The translations under genes and the position numbers were made by a program. From positions 1 through 64,000 of the forward strand of contig CALVDL010000011.1 of NCBI GenBank assembly GCA_944326305.1: 64,000 nucleotides of DNA. Direction: 5' to 3'. Below the pieces are notes generated by a model, which was not told where the DNA came from, did no database searches, and was given only the letters and a program-made list of their open reading frames with translations. The stretch comes from an uncultured Bacteroidales bacterium. GTDB taxonomy: Bacteria > Bacteroidota > Bacteroidia > Bacteroidales > UBA932. Of the stretch, positions 6,612-15,146 are shown in pieces (position 1 is the stretch's first letter; every line of letters begins with the position of its first letter).

Positions 6612-8612
6612 CTACTTGAGATATGCGTCAGCGACCACCTTTTCGCTGCGGGCTATGAATTCGCTCAATGCCTTGCCTTTCAGCATACCGTTGGACAGCA
6701 GGGCCAGGTCCGTAATCTGCTTGAGTATGTCATTCCTGCCGGCAAATGCCTCCAGATCGGCCTTGTGCGCCTCAGAAGCGGCATTCCTGGCGTCTTCGGC
6801 TGCCTTTTTCTGCTCCTCGGTGGCATCCTTAGGAGCATCCTCCACCTCAGCCTGAGGCTTCACCTCCTGCTGTTTTGCATCCATTATCCTGGCTACCAGA
6901 GGATTCTGCATATTGACAGTGATATTGTAGGATGCAGGCATCTCCCCGTAGAAATTCATTCCGCCGCCCAGTGATGACATCTCGCGGTAACGGCGCATGA
7001 ACTCGGACTGTGTAACAGCTATCGGGGCAGCGTCCTCACCGAGGTTGTCCGCGCTTACATAATACTGGTTCTCCTTAGGGAGCACAGCCTGGAAAATGGT
7101 GTTCAGGTCTGCCTTTTCGGAGTCACTGAGCTCCGGTTTCACCTTCTCTTCCTTAGGAATGAGGTTGTCTATGGTATCGGAGTCCACGCGGGCGAACCTG
7201 CTGTTCTCGATCTTCATCTCAAGCATATTAACGAAATGCGCATCGAGCTGGCAGTCCATCAGAAGCACATCATAGCCCTTGTTCCTGGCAGCCTCGATGA
7301 ACGGGTACTGCGACTCTGTGTCAGTGGCGTACAGGAACACAAGCTTCTTGTCCTTGTCGGTCTGCGCACCTTCTATGCCTTTCTTGTAATCATCTATGCT
7401 GAAATATTTTCCGTCGGTGTTCTTCAGCAGGCAGAACTTCATCGCCCTTTCGCAGAACTTCTCGTCGCTGAGCATGCCGTATTCTATGAAGAGCTTCAGG
7501 TTGTCCCACTTGCTCTCCAGGGCCTCACGCTCGTTCTTGAAGATCTCCTCCAGACGGTCAGCCACTTTCCTGGTGATGTAGCCAGATATCTTCTTCACAT
7601 TTGCATCGCTCTGCAGGTAGCTCCTCGACACGTTGAGCGGTATGTCCGGAGAGTCTATCACACCATGCAGAAGTGTCAGGAAGTCAGGTACGATATTGTC
7701 TACGGAGTCTGTGACGAACATCTGGTTGCAGTAGAGCTGTATCTTGTTCCTGGTTATCTCCATCCTGTCCTTTATCTTCGGGAAATAAAGGATACCGGTC
7801 AGATGGAACGGATAGTCCACATTCAGATGGATATAGAAAAGAGGGTCCTCCTGCATCGGATACAGGGTCCTGTAGAACTCCATGTAGTCCTCAGGCTTCA
7901 GGTCGGTCGGCTTCCTGGCCCAGAGAGGCGCGACCTTGTTGATTACATTGTCCTTGTCGGTGTCGACATACTTGCCGTCCTTCCACTCCTGCTCCTTCCC
8001 GAAGATGACAGGCACAGGCATGAACTTGCAGTATTTGTCAAGAAGCGTCTGGATGCGCCCCTTCGTTGCGAACTCCGCATCCTCGTCATCGATATACAGA
8101 GTAATCTCCGTACCCCTGTCCGTCCTGTCACTGTCCGTCATCTCATATTCAGGGCTCCCGTCGCAGGACCACCTGACAGCCTTCGCGCCCTCCTTCCATG
8201 ACAGGGTGTCGATAGTCACCTTCTTCGAAACCATGAAAGCGGAATAGAATCCAAGTCCGAAATGTCCTATGATGTTACCGATCTGGTCCTTATACTTCTC
8301 GAGGAACTCCCCTGCGCTTGAAAACGCTATCTGGTTGATATACTGGTCGACCTCCTCGGCAGTCATGCCCAGACCGTTATCTATGACTTTCAATGTCTTG
8401 TTGTCTTCGTCAAGGACGATGCGCACATTCAGCTCCTCCAGTTCCCCCTTGAACTCGCCTGAAGCCGCCAGGGCCTTCATCTTCTGGTCGGCATCCACGG
8501 CATTGGCCACCAGCTCCCTGAGGAAAATCTCGTGGTCCGAATAGAGGAACTTCTTTATCACCGGGAAGATATTCTCGGTGGTAACTCCAATTTTACCTTT
8601 TGTCTCGCTCAT
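6612..8612 (-). CDS. htpG: Molecular chaperone HtpG (Hsp90)
   Basis: ATP-dependent dimeric chaperone of the cytoplasm. The N-terminal GHKL ATPase domain has FLRELVANAVDAD (residues 30-42), DNGLGMT and GHFGLGFYSAFMV; the middle domain includes NVSRSYLQSD with its catalytic Arg; the C-terminal dimerisation part follows. A lysine/glutamate/alanine-rich charged insert (about 570-615, AEVEDAPKDATEEQKKAAED) is present, a Bacteroidota feature. 666 residues, normal. Its upstream region carries a 40-bp element also found before aguB. Confidence 0.97.
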   Translation of the reverse strand: MSETKGKIGVTTENIFPVIKKFLYSDHEIFLRELVANAVDADQKMKALAASGEFKGELEELNVRIVLDEDNKTLKVIDNGLGMTAEEVDQYINQIAFSSAGEFLEKYKDQIGNIIGHFGLGFYSAFMVSKKVTIDTLSWKEGAKAVRWSCDGSPEYEMTDSDRTDRGTEITLYIDDEDAEFATKGRIQTLLDKYCKFMPVPVIFGKEQEWKDGKYVDTDKDNVINKVAPLWARKPTDLKPEDYMEFYRTLYPMQEDPLFYIHLNVDYPFHLTGILYFPKIKDRMEITRNKIQLYCNQMFVTDSVDNIVPDFLTLLHGVIDSPDIPLNVSRSYLQSDANVKKISGYITRKVADRLEEIFKNEREALESKWDNLKLFIEYGMLSDEKFCERAMKFCLLKNTDGKYFSIDDYKKGIEGAQTDKDKKLVFLYATDTESQYPFIEAARNKGYDVLLMDCQLDAHFVNMLEMKIENSRFARVDSDTIDNLIPKEEKVKPELSDSEKADLNTIFQAVLPKENQYYVSADNLGEDAAPIAVTQSEFMRRYREMSSLGGGMNFYGEMPASYNITVNMQNPLVARIMDAKQQEVKPQAEVEDAPKDATEEQKKAAEDARNAASEAHKADLEAFAGRNDILKQITDLALLSNGMLKGKALSEFIARSEKVVADAYLK

Positions 8613-8626
8613 AATTGTATTTTTCT

Positions 8627-8673
8627 TAATTTTAATGTCAGTCCGACAATTTATGTTTAAATTTAAAAATCAA
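8627..8673 (-). promoter_or_regulatory. Element upstream of htpG shared with aguB
   Basis: On the minus strand the stretch contains TTGATTTTTAAATTTAA, then TGTCGGACTGACA (TGTC-N5-GACA imperfect palindrome) and ATTAAAATTA. The 22-base part at 8627-8648 matches 15104-15125 at 20 of 22 positions, and the outer 17-base part (8657-8673) matches 15128-15143 with a single one-base gap. Candidate operator or dispersed element about 15 bases before the htpG ATG. Confidence 0.6.
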
Positions 8674-8697
8674 TATTTTACAATAATACAATATAAC

Positions 8698-8737
8698 AGA
8701 TTTCTCCACTCGCTGCGTTCGGTCGAAATGACAAAAA
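8698..8737 (+). repeat. Dispersed extragenic repeat, copy 1
   Basis: Starts AGATTTCTCCACTCGCT and ends GGTCGAAATGACAAAAA. A second copy lies inverted at 25379-25418 with two mismatches. The flanking 8740-8830 segment (ATCCCGAGCG, GAGGAATCTG) is similar repeat debris. The gap 8613-8908 holds only this, the htpG element and the terminator of the next gene. Confidence 0.75.
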
Positions 8738-8854
8738 AATCCGTTCAATCTCTATCTCCTTCCCGGATCTCCTTTTGTCATCCCGAGCGTCAGTCGAGGA
8801 ATCTGTTAAAATCATTGTACTGTTTGTCAATCCCCGGTCAAAATATGTTCCAAT

Positions 8855-8881
8855 AAAAAAGGACTGACATATTGTCAGTCC
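8855..8881 (-). terminator. Terminator of the lipoprotein gene
   Basis: GGACTGACA (8861-8869), loop TAT, TGTCAGTCC (8873-8881); on the minus strand it is followed by six T (8860-8855). Confidence 0.88.
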
Positions 8882-8908
8882 ATATATCTTGTGTTTCCTG
8901 GAGCGGCA

Positions 8909-9640
8909 TCAGTCACGGCTGGTCTCCATCACAATACTCCAGTCTTCGCTGCAAGTGACCCTGCACCAGTCTTTCCTGGTCCCGTTTTCATAAATATCAA
9001 TAATGAGCGAACCGGCAAACGTACCGGTCAACTGTTCACCCTGATAAAGATACGAGCATGCCCCGTCCTCATTCCTGAACTCAGACCTGTAGTTCCCGTC
9101 CGTCTCCGTGCCCGAGAAAGTCATCGAGAACGCACGGCCCGTGTCCGTACTCCCTGTCTTCTGTATATCGAATCGCATTTCAATACCCTGGCCATCGTCA
9201 ACGGTGTTCATGGACCACTTGTCCGTACCGGTACATTCCACCGAAGCACATACTCCTGAAGAATAATAGGACCTTCCCCCGGGATAGTTCTCCACCGTCC
9301 ACACGGCCCCCGTTCCGTTTATGGATTTTCCCCCGGTGCGGAAGACGGTCTTGTCCATGGCGCCGAGATCCATGACCAGGGTCTCCCCGTCCTCATGCAT
9401 AAGCAATCCGTAAAACGGGGAATCCTTCTGCTCCTCCTGGGTCATGGACAGGTATTCGTCTATATCAATAAGAAGGTTCAATATCCGCATATCCTCTACG
9501 ACGACATATACAATGTCACTCGCGTAACTCTGCAACTGCCCGGAAGTCAAATATCCGGACTCCCCGTACTCCACTTTGCACGAGACGGCGGAAAAAAGCA
9601 CCGCCGCGTATAATATGATCTTTTTCATGACATCAGACAT
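8909..9640 (-). CDS. Putative lipoprotein of unknown function
   Basis: Product of 243 residues (or 239 from the second Met at 9628, which gives a cleaner MKKIILYAAVLFSAVSC signal). The lipobox AVSC followed by KVE suggests export to the outer membrane. The rest is beta-rich (TWSIVM-, MRFDIQKTGS-, FAGSLIIDIYENG-type strands), with no catalytic motif I recognise. Second gene of a pair: it begins about 15-27 bases after the outer-membrane-barrel gene stop and ends at a strong terminator, so the two products may act together at the cell surface. Confidence 0.7.
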   Translation of the reverse strand: MSDVMKKIILYAAVLFSAVSCKVEYGESGYLTSGQLQSYASDIVYVVVEDMRILNLLIDIDEYLSMTQEEQKDSPFYGLLMHEDGETLVMDLGAMDKTVFRTGGKSINGTGAVWTVENYPGGRSYYSSGVCASVECTGTDKWSMNTVDDGQGIEMRFDIQKTGSTDTGRAFSMTFSGTETDGNYRSEFRNEDGACSYLYQGEQLTGTFAGSLIIDIYENGTRKDWCRVTCSEDWSIVMETSRD

Positions 9641-9655
9641 TTATGCTCCAAACTG

Positions 9656-10306
9656 TCAGAACCGGAACCCGGCTCCGGCCATACATCCTATATAGAGAGT
9701 GCCGACCCCTATCTCGAAGAATCCGAACACCTTCTTCCCTGCCGTGACTCCTATCGGGGTCAGCTGCACGCTCGGGAAAAGGACCGAATCCCCGTAGGAA
9801 GTCCCGAACGAATACCCGAGGCCTATTGAAGAGTAGAGTTTCACATACTCGCGGTTGAGATATGAGAACCGGGCCTGCGGGAGAAATGTCAGCACGGCCC
9901 TGCGGTCTGTACCTGTCTTGTGCCCGGTATCGGCGCTGTACCTCCTGGTATAGATGCCGTCGCAGTCCACTCCGAGCGCGAGTGAAAACCATTTTCTGAA
10001 ATTGAAGGAAAATTCAGCGGAGAACACCCCGGTCATATAGGTGTCACCATTATAGTCACGGTAGAGAGACGAGAGGGAACCGTCAGGAGGAACTATCTCG
10101 GAATTGTCAGTCACCATTATGGACCTGTCCACAAACGGGAAACCGCCCCATCCTGCCCTGACTTCATACTTGAAGGTGACAGGCTCATGCACCCTCTCTT
10201 TATCCTGGCCATAAATACTTGTCACACACGTAAATAGCATTAAAACAAACGTAAGGATACATCTGCCTGCGCTTGTAACAGGCATGACAGTCAATGATAC
10301 CTTCAT
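9656..10306 (-). CDS. Putative outer-membrane beta-barrel protein
   Basis: 216 residues with an N-terminal signal sequence (best from the second Met, residue 8, ending IYGQ). The mature part alternates hydrophobic/polar strands with turns (FKYEVRAGWGG, FSFNFRKWFSLALGVD, ARFSYLNREYVKLYSSIGLG) and ends in a C-terminal aromatic FRF, the hallmark of outer-membrane barrels. No specific family can be named; porin-family / PorT-like size of about 8 strands. Cotranscribed with the lipoprotein downstream. The ATG lies just after the terminator of the ligase gene, so its promoter must be in or beyond that short gap. Confidence 0.75.
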   Translation of the reverse strand: MKVSLTVMPVTSAGRCILTFVLMLFTCVTSIYGQDKERVHEPVTFKYEVRAGWGGFPFVDRSIMVTDNSEIVPPDGSLSSLYRDYNGDTYMTGVFSAEFSFNFRKWFSLALGVDCDGIYTRRYSADTGHKTGTDRRAVLTFLPQARFSYLNREYVKLYSSIGLGYSFGTSYGDSVLFPSVQLTPIGVTAGKKVFGFFEIGVGTLYIGCMAGAGFRF

Positions 10307-10321
10307 ATTTATAGTCTCAAT

Positions 10322-10382
10322 AAAAAAATATGCACATAAGATGCAGCGGTACTTTTTCCCGTTGCATTGCCCATGTGCATAT
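10322..10382 (-). terminator. Two-tier terminator of the AMP-ligase gene
   Basis: Outer arms ATATGCACAT (10328-10337) / ATGTGCATAT (10373-10382) and an inner stem ATGCAGCGG / CCGTTGCAT (10341-10349 / 10359-10367), followed on the minus strand by seven T (10328-10322). Confidence 0.85.
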
Positions 10383-10399
10383 TCGGAAGGAAGACTCCC

Positions 10400-12043
10400 C
10401 TATGCGTAAAGGAACCTCTTTATGCTCATCTTCGGGGTCTTTTCGAATGGCTGGTCGACCACCTCCACCCTTGAGAGCCTGCTGTATGCCGGGAGCGATC
10501 TGTTCACGGCGGCGGCAATCCCGTCCGCCAATGCACCGACGGCATCCTCCTGTATTCCGTCCGCCGAAAGCCTGTCCCTGTCAAGATAGACAAGCGCCAC
10601 AATCCTGGCGTCCCTTCCCACTACAACAGACTCCACCACGTATGGCTGGTTGTTCACCATAGCCTCGATCTCTTCCGGATATATGTTCTGGCCGTTCGAT
10701 GAAAGGATCATGTTCTTGCTGCGTCCCCTTATAAAGATGTTCCCGTCTGCATCGACCACTCCAAGATCCCCTGTCCGGAGCCACCCGTCCTCAGTAAAGG
10801 CAGCAGCCGTAGCCTCAGGGTTCCTGTAGTAGCCGGACATGACATTCACGCCCTTGGCCTGTATCTCGCCAACCACATGCTGAGGATCCTCCGAATCTAT
10901 CCTGACCTGTACCCTGTCTACGCATTTCCCGCACGATTTAGGCACGAACTTCGACCAGTGCTCATATCCGAGCAGAGGGGCGCACTCAGTCATCCCGTAG
11001 CCCACCGTATACGGAAGCCCGAACTTCCTGAACCATTCCTCCACCTCCTGGTTCAGGGCTGCCCCGCCCATTATTATCATCCGCACATTACCGCCGAAAG
11101 CGGACATTACCTTGTCTCGAATCTTCTTGAAAATTATATTCCTCACCCCTGGGACAGCAGTCAGGAACTTCATTACGGGCTTCCGGATGACCGGCTGGAT
11201 GGAGCCCTTGAATACCTTCTCCATCACAAGCGGGACAGTCACGACGAGATAAGGCTTTACCGCAGCCATCGCCCCGAGCAGCAACGTCGGGGTCGGCGTC
11301 CTGCCCAGAAAATATACATGCACACCGCCACAAAGCGGATACAGGAACTCGAAGGCCATGCCGTACATATGCGCAAGCGGGAGCATGGAGACGATGGTCT
11401 CCCCGAAACTGCATGGCATGAAATCCAGTCCGAACTCAATGTTGGAACTTATCGACTCGTACCTGATCATCACTCCTTTTGGTGCGCTGGTAGTCCCTGA
11501 CGTATAGTTGATCAGAGCAATATCGCTGTCGTTGCCCACAGGGTACGAGACATCGGAAGGGCCGAACCCGTGGGGATATTTTTCAGAAAAGGCGTCCTCT
11601 ATTCCATTGAACGCGGACGCGATGAGCTGGTCCGAACAATACAGTGGAGAGAAGCTGTCGGTGGACATCACACATTTCAGTTTAGGCATCTTACTGATGT
11701 CCAGTTTCTTCCATATATCGCAATCCGTAATTAGTAACAAACTGTCCGAATGGTCCACCAGCGAATTGACACTGTCCGGGTGAAAGTCCGAGAGGAGTGG
11801 CACTGTCACGGCCTCATAGGTGTTCGCAGCCAGGAAGGAGACTGCCCAGCGGGCGGAATTCTTTGCACACAAGGCTATCTTGTCCCCCTTTTTCAGGCCT
11901 GCCGCCTCAAAAAAGACATGGAGTTTCCCGATATGTCCGGCCAACTCGCCGAAAGTGAAGGATTCCCCTTTGTAATCAGACAGTGCAGGTGCGTCCCAAT
12001 GTTCCCGGATCTGCTCCTGTAGACGGGTAAAATAATGCTTCAT
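10400..12043 (-). CDS. AMP-dependent synthetase, long-chain fatty-acid-CoA ligase type
   Basis: Activates a carboxylic acid as acyl-AMP and transfers it to CoA or a carrier protein. ANL-superfamily motifs in order: NYTSGTTSAPKG (about residue 178; the usual TTG is TTS here), YGMTECAPLL (about 343), GWLRTGDLG (about 420) and the C-terminal lysine motif KTPKMSIKRFLYA. 547 residues. No transmembrane segment is obvious. Probably in fatty-acid recycling or envelope lipid acylation; an acyl-ACP synthetase is the main alternative. Divergent from the HAD phosphatase gene; ended by a strong terminator. Confidence 0.9.
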   Translation of the reverse strand: MKHYFTRLQEQIREHWDAPALSDYKGESFTFGELAGHIGKLHVFFEAAGLKKGDKIALCAKNSARWAVSFLAANTYEAVTVPLLSDFHPDSVNSLVDHSDSLLLITDCDIWKKLDISKMPKLKCVMSTDSFSPLYCSDQLIASAFNGIEDAFSEKYPHGFGPSDVSYPVGNDSDIALINYTSGTTSAPKGVMIRYESISSNIEFGLDFMPCSFGETIVSMLPLAHMYGMAFEFLYPLCGGVHVYFLGRTPTPTLLLGAMAAVKPYLVVTVPLVMEKVFKGSIQPVIRKPVMKFLTAVPGVRNIIFKKIRDKVMSAFGGNVRMIIMGGAALNQEVEEWFRKFGLPYTVGYGMTECAPLLGYEHWSKFVPKSCGKCVDRVQVRIDSEDPQHVVGEIQAKGVNVMSGYYRNPEATAAAFTEDGWLRTGDLGVVDADGNIFIRGRSKNMILSSNGQNIYPEEIEAMVNNQPYVVESVVVGRDARIVALVYLDRDRLSADGIQEDAVGALADGIAAAVNRSLPAYSRLSRVEVVDQPFEKTPKMSIKRFLYA

Positions 12044-12063
12044 AGAATATGTTATATATTGTA

Positions 12064-12071
12064 CAAACTTA
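12064..12071 (-). promoter_or_regulatory. -7 box TAAGTTTG of the AMP-ligase gene
   Basis: Exact TAnnTTTG on the minus strand, 21 bases before the ATG at 12043. It overlaps the region of the divergent HAD promoter. Confidence 0.5.
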
Positions 12072-12092
12072 CGTATTTTTTCCGAAAATCGC

Positions 12093-12100
12093 TATCTTTG
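12093..12100 (+). promoter_or_regulatory. -7 box TATCTTTG of the HAD gene
   Basis: Exact consensus match; the two outward-facing -7 boxes are only 21 bases apart, so the divergent promoters must share the same DNA for their -33 contacts. Confidence 0.55.
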
Positions 12101-12128
12101 AAAGCATTTGACAAAACAGGCCACCAAA

Positions 12129-12962
12129 ATGAGAAAGACACCGATAGTCGCACTTATCTATGATTTCGACGGGACCCTGTCCCCCGGGAACATGCAGGAA
12201 TTCGGCTTCATACAGGCCATAGGCAAAAGCCCGAAGGAATTCTGGACAATGAGCGATGACATAGCCAAGGGCCAGGATGCCAGCAATATCCTCAGTTACA
12301 TGAAGCTCATGTTCGATGAGGCGGCCAAGGCAGGGATAAAGCTCAAGCGCAGCAAGTTCAAAAGCTTCGGGAAAAGCGTCGAGCTGTTCGAAGGCGTCAG
12401 GGAATGGTTCAGGCTCATAAACCAGTACGGCAAGGAGCACGGTGTCATCATCGAGCACTATATCAATTCATCCGGCCTTGCGGAAATGATAGAAGGCACT
12501 CCGATCGCCAAAGAATTCAAGAGGATTTTCGCCTGTTCGTTCCTCTACAATGAAAAAGGCGAAGCCGTATGGCCGGGCGTGGCCGTGGACTATACGGCCA
12601 AGACCCAGTTCATATTCAAGATAAACAAAGGCATACTCAGCATAAGGGACAACCAGCTGGTGAATGAAAGCCAGCTGGAGGAGAACAAGAGGATACCGTT
12701 TCCGCACATGATTTATTTCGGTGACGGGGAGACCGATGTCCCGTGCATGAAGATAGTCAAGATGTTCGGAGGACACTCCATAGCCGTATACAACCCTGCT
12801 ATTCCCGGGAAAAAGGCTACAGCCCAGAAGCTTCTGAAGCAGAAGCGTGTGAATTTCATCACGCCGGCATGCTACACGAAGGACAGCAGGACATACGAGG
12901 TGGTATGCGCCATCATCGACAAAATAAGGGCAGACCACAAGCTCAACGAGCTTATGGTCTGA
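12129..12962 (+). CDS. HAD-superfamily hydrolase (phosphoserine-phosphatase-like)
   Basis: Start taken at ATG 12129 rather than the upstream TTG at 12108, because the promoter -7 box ends at 12100 and MRKTPIVALIYDFDGTL is the expected N-terminus. Motif I DFDGTL (nucleophile Asp about 13), motif II in YINSSGLAEMI and motif IV FGDGETDVPCMK (about 200) are all present, so the enzyme should be active. A helical cap of about 80 residues follows motif I. No signal peptide, cytoplasmic. Substrate unknown; annotated in relatives simply as HAD family. 277 residues. Confidence 0.85.
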   Translation: MRKTPIVALIYDFDGTLSPGNMQEFGFIQAIGKSPKEFWTMSDDIAKGQDASNILSYMKLMFDEAAKAGIKLKRSKFKSFGKSVELFEGVREWFRLINQYGKEHGVIIEHYINSSGLAEMIEGTPIAKEFKRIFACSFLYNEKGEAVWPGVAVDYTAKTQFIFKINKGILSIRDNQLVNESQLEENKRIPFPHMIYFGDGETDVPCMKIVKMFGGHSIAVYNPAIPGKKATAQKLLKQKRVNFITPACYTKDSRTYEVVCAIIDKIRADHKLNELMV

Positions 12963-13014
12963 CATTATTGGTTTCTTCAGGAAATCCCGCAAGCCATATT
13001 CAGGCTGCAGGTGG

Positions 13015-14199
13015 TCAATATACCTTGACCCGGAGCCTGGCGTAGGCGCGTTCGGCCTTGGCACGGGCCTCCTCTACAGTGCCTGCCGTCGCCAGGATAA
13101 CCCCCAGACGGCGGTGCCCGGCGATTTCCGGTTTTCCGAATATGCGGATCTGCACACCCGGCTCCTCCAGCACCTTATCCAGGTTCTGGAATTCGTATTC
13201 CCTCGTATTTCCCTCAACGACAATCGCCTTTGAGGCCGAAGGACCGAAGAAGCGCACCTCCGGCACAGGCAGGCCGAGGACAGCGCGCGCATGGAGGGCG
13301 AACTCGGAAAGGTCCTGTGAGATCATTGTCACCATGCCGGTATCATGCGGACGCGGGGACACTTCACTGAAAATCACCTCCTCGCCCTTGACGAACAGCT
13401 CCACGCCGAAGATACCGTAGCCGCCAAGCGCGTCAGTGACCGCCTTGGCAATCCGCTCGGCCTTCTCTACCGCAGCCTCCGGCATGGCCTGCGGCTGCCA
13501 TGACTCCCTATAGTCACCGTCCACCTGGTGATGCCCTATAGGCTTCAGGAATGTCGTCCCTGCGGAATGCCTCACTGTCAGCAGGGTGATCTCGTAGTCA
13601 AAATCCACGAAACCTTCCACTATCACCTTGCCGCTTCCGGCACGGCCGCTTTCCTGCGAAATATGCCACGCCTTGTCAATATCCGCCTCTGACCGGATAA
13701 CGCTCTGCCCGTGTCCCGAGGAGCTCATAACCGGCTTTACCACGCAAGGCATGCCTATCTGCCTGACAGCCTCGTCGAACCCGGCCCTGTCCGATGCGAA
13801 CATATAAGGCGAGGTAGGAAGCCCGAGTGTTTCCGCCGCCAGTCTCCTGATGCCTTCCCTGTTCATGGTCAGGCGGGCAGCCTTGGCTGTCGGAACCACA
13901 TGGTATCCCTCGTTCTCCAGCTCGACCAGGGTATCCGTCGCTATCGCCTCGATTTCCGGAATGACCACATCCGGACGCTCCTGCTCTATCACCTCCCTCA
14001 GGGCCCTTCCGTCAAGCATCGGTATCACATGAAACGAGTTTGCCACCTGCATGGCAGGAGCGCCTTCGTACTTGTCCACCGCAACCACCTGGACTCCATA
14101 GCGCTGCAGTTCGATAGCGACTTCCTTTCCAAGCTCCCCGGAGCCGCACAGGAGGGCTTTCTTACCGTACTTGGTAAATATAGTTCCGATATTGACCAT
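13015..14199 (-). CDS. purT: Formate-dependent phosphoribosylglycinamide formyltransferase
   Basis: Makes formyl-GAR from GAR, formate and ATP in purine synthesis, without folate. ATP-grasp fold: N-terminal [20 protein letters not shown] (residues 13-32), [16 protein letters not shown] loop (about 155), [15 protein letters not shown] (about 285) with metal-binding residues, and the C-terminal [12 protein letters not shown]. 394 residues, full length. It starts 17 bases after aguB and is the third gene of the aguA-aguB-purT run. It converges on the HAD gene with only 52 bases between. Confidence 0.97.
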   Translation of the reverse strand: MVNIGTIFTKYGKKALLCGSGELGKEVAIELQRYGVQVVAVDKYEGAPAMQVANSFHVIPMLDGRALREVIEQERPDVVIPEIEAIATDTLVELENEGYHVVPTAKAARLTMNREGIRRLAAETLGLPTSPYMFASDRAGFDEAVRQIGMPCVVKPVMSSSGHGQSVIRSEADIDKAWHISQESGRAGSGKVIVEGFVDFDYEITLLTVRHSAGTTFLKPIGHHQVDGDYRESWQPQAMPEAAVEKAERIAKAVTDALGGYGIFGVELFVKGEEVIFSEVSPRPHDTGMVTMISQDLSEFALHARAVLGLPVPEVRFFGPSASKAIVVEGNTREYEFQNLDKVLEEPGVQIRIFGKPEIAGHRRLGVILATAGTVEEARAKAERAYARLRVKVY

Positions 14200-14216
14200 T
14201 TTGATATAGTTTTATG

Positions 14217-15104
14217 TTATTTCCCGTACCTCTTCAATATATCCCCGAAGGCGTCTATGCGCCTGTCCCTGAAGAAAGGCCATCCGCGTCTTACATATTC
14301 TGTCCTGTCCAGGTCGATGTCCACGACCTTCACCCCTTCCTCGTCTTTTCCGAACTCGGCAAGTATCTCCCCCTGGGGGCCTGTGGCAAACGAATGCCCC
14401 CAGAACTGCAGTCCCGACGTATTCCCGGAAGGGTCGTCCTCATGGCCTGTCCTGTTGACAGTCACCACAGGAAGCCCGTTGGCCACGGAATGCCCCCTCT
14501 GGACCAGCTGCCATGCCCCGCACTGCACCTTCTGCTCCTCCTCGGGATCCGTACCCACACCTCCGATGGCTGTAGGGTAGATAAGTATCTGAGCCCCGTT
14601 CAGCGCCATGATCCGCGCTGCCTCCGGATACCACTGGTCCCAGCAGACCAGCACGCCGAGACTGCCCACGGATGTCTCTATCGGCATGAAACCCAGGTCC
14701 CCAGGGGTAAAATAAAACTTCTCGTAATAGCACGGGTCGTCCGGGATGTGCATTTTCCTGTATTTGCCGGCAATGGAGCCGTCCTTCTCGATGACCACGG
14801 CCGTATTGTGGTATATCCCTGCTGTCCTGCGCTCGAAAAGGGAAAGGACCAGGACAATTCCAAGCTCCTTCGCCAGGGCCCCGTATGTCTCAGTAGATGG
14901 TCCCGGTACAGGCTCCGCAAGGTCGCAGAGCGAGGCGTCCTCGCTCTGGCAGAAGTACACGGAATTGTGGAGTTCCTGCAGGACAACGAGCTGCGCCCCC
15001 AGCCTTGCACATTCCCTGATATTCCCCTTGAGCTTTTCTATATTGGCAGCTATATCTGTCCCGCAGGACTGCTGCACCATTCCGACTTTCAGTATGTTAC
15101 CCAT
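14217..15104 (-). CDS. aguB: N-carbamoylputrescine amidohydrolase
   Basis: Nitrilase-family enzyme making putrescine, CO2 and ammonia from N-carbamoylputrescine. The catalytic Glu (VLQELHNSVYFCQSED), Lys (GKYRKMHIPDD) and Cys (VLVCWDQWYPEAARIM) are all visible, the last with the sequence typical of AguB. Start placed at ATG 15104 (MGNILKVGMVQQSCG), 13 codons inside the longest frame, because it abuts a shared 40-bp element and gives the usual N-terminus; 295 residues. Directly follows aguA, giving the two-step route agmatine to putrescine. Confidence 0.95.
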   Translation of the reverse strand: MGNILKVGMVQQSCGTDIAANIEKLKGNIRECARLGAQLVVLQELHNSVYFCQSEDASLCDLAEPVPGPSTETYGALAKELGIVLVLSLFERRTAGIYHNTAVVIEKDGSIAGKYRKMHIPDDPCYYEKFYFTPGDLGFMPIETSVGSLGVLVCWDQWYPEAARIMALNGAQILIYPTAIGGVGTDPEEEQKVQCGAWQLVQRGHSVANGLPVVTVNRTGHEDDPSGNTSGLQFWGHSFATGPQGEILAEFGKDEEGVKVVDIDLDRTEYVRRGWPFFRDRRIDAFGDILKRYGK

Positions 15105-15143
15105 AATTTTAATGTCAATGCGACAGATTAAATTAAAAATCAA
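15104..15143 (-). promoter_or_regulatory. Intergenic element between aguA and aguB shared with htpG
   Basis: Reads TTGATTTTTAATTTAA, then TGTCGCATTGACA and ATTAAAATT on the minus strand and touches the aguB ATG. It fills almost the entire gap after the aguA stop. See 8627-8673 for the partner copy. Confidence 0.6.
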
Positions 15144-15146
15144 CAG

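Noticed and set aside
7236..8201. Long plus-strand open frame (321 codons) opposite htpG
   Set aside because: It is antisense to an unmistakable Hsp90 gene and has no recognisable domain; high-GC third positions create such shadows.
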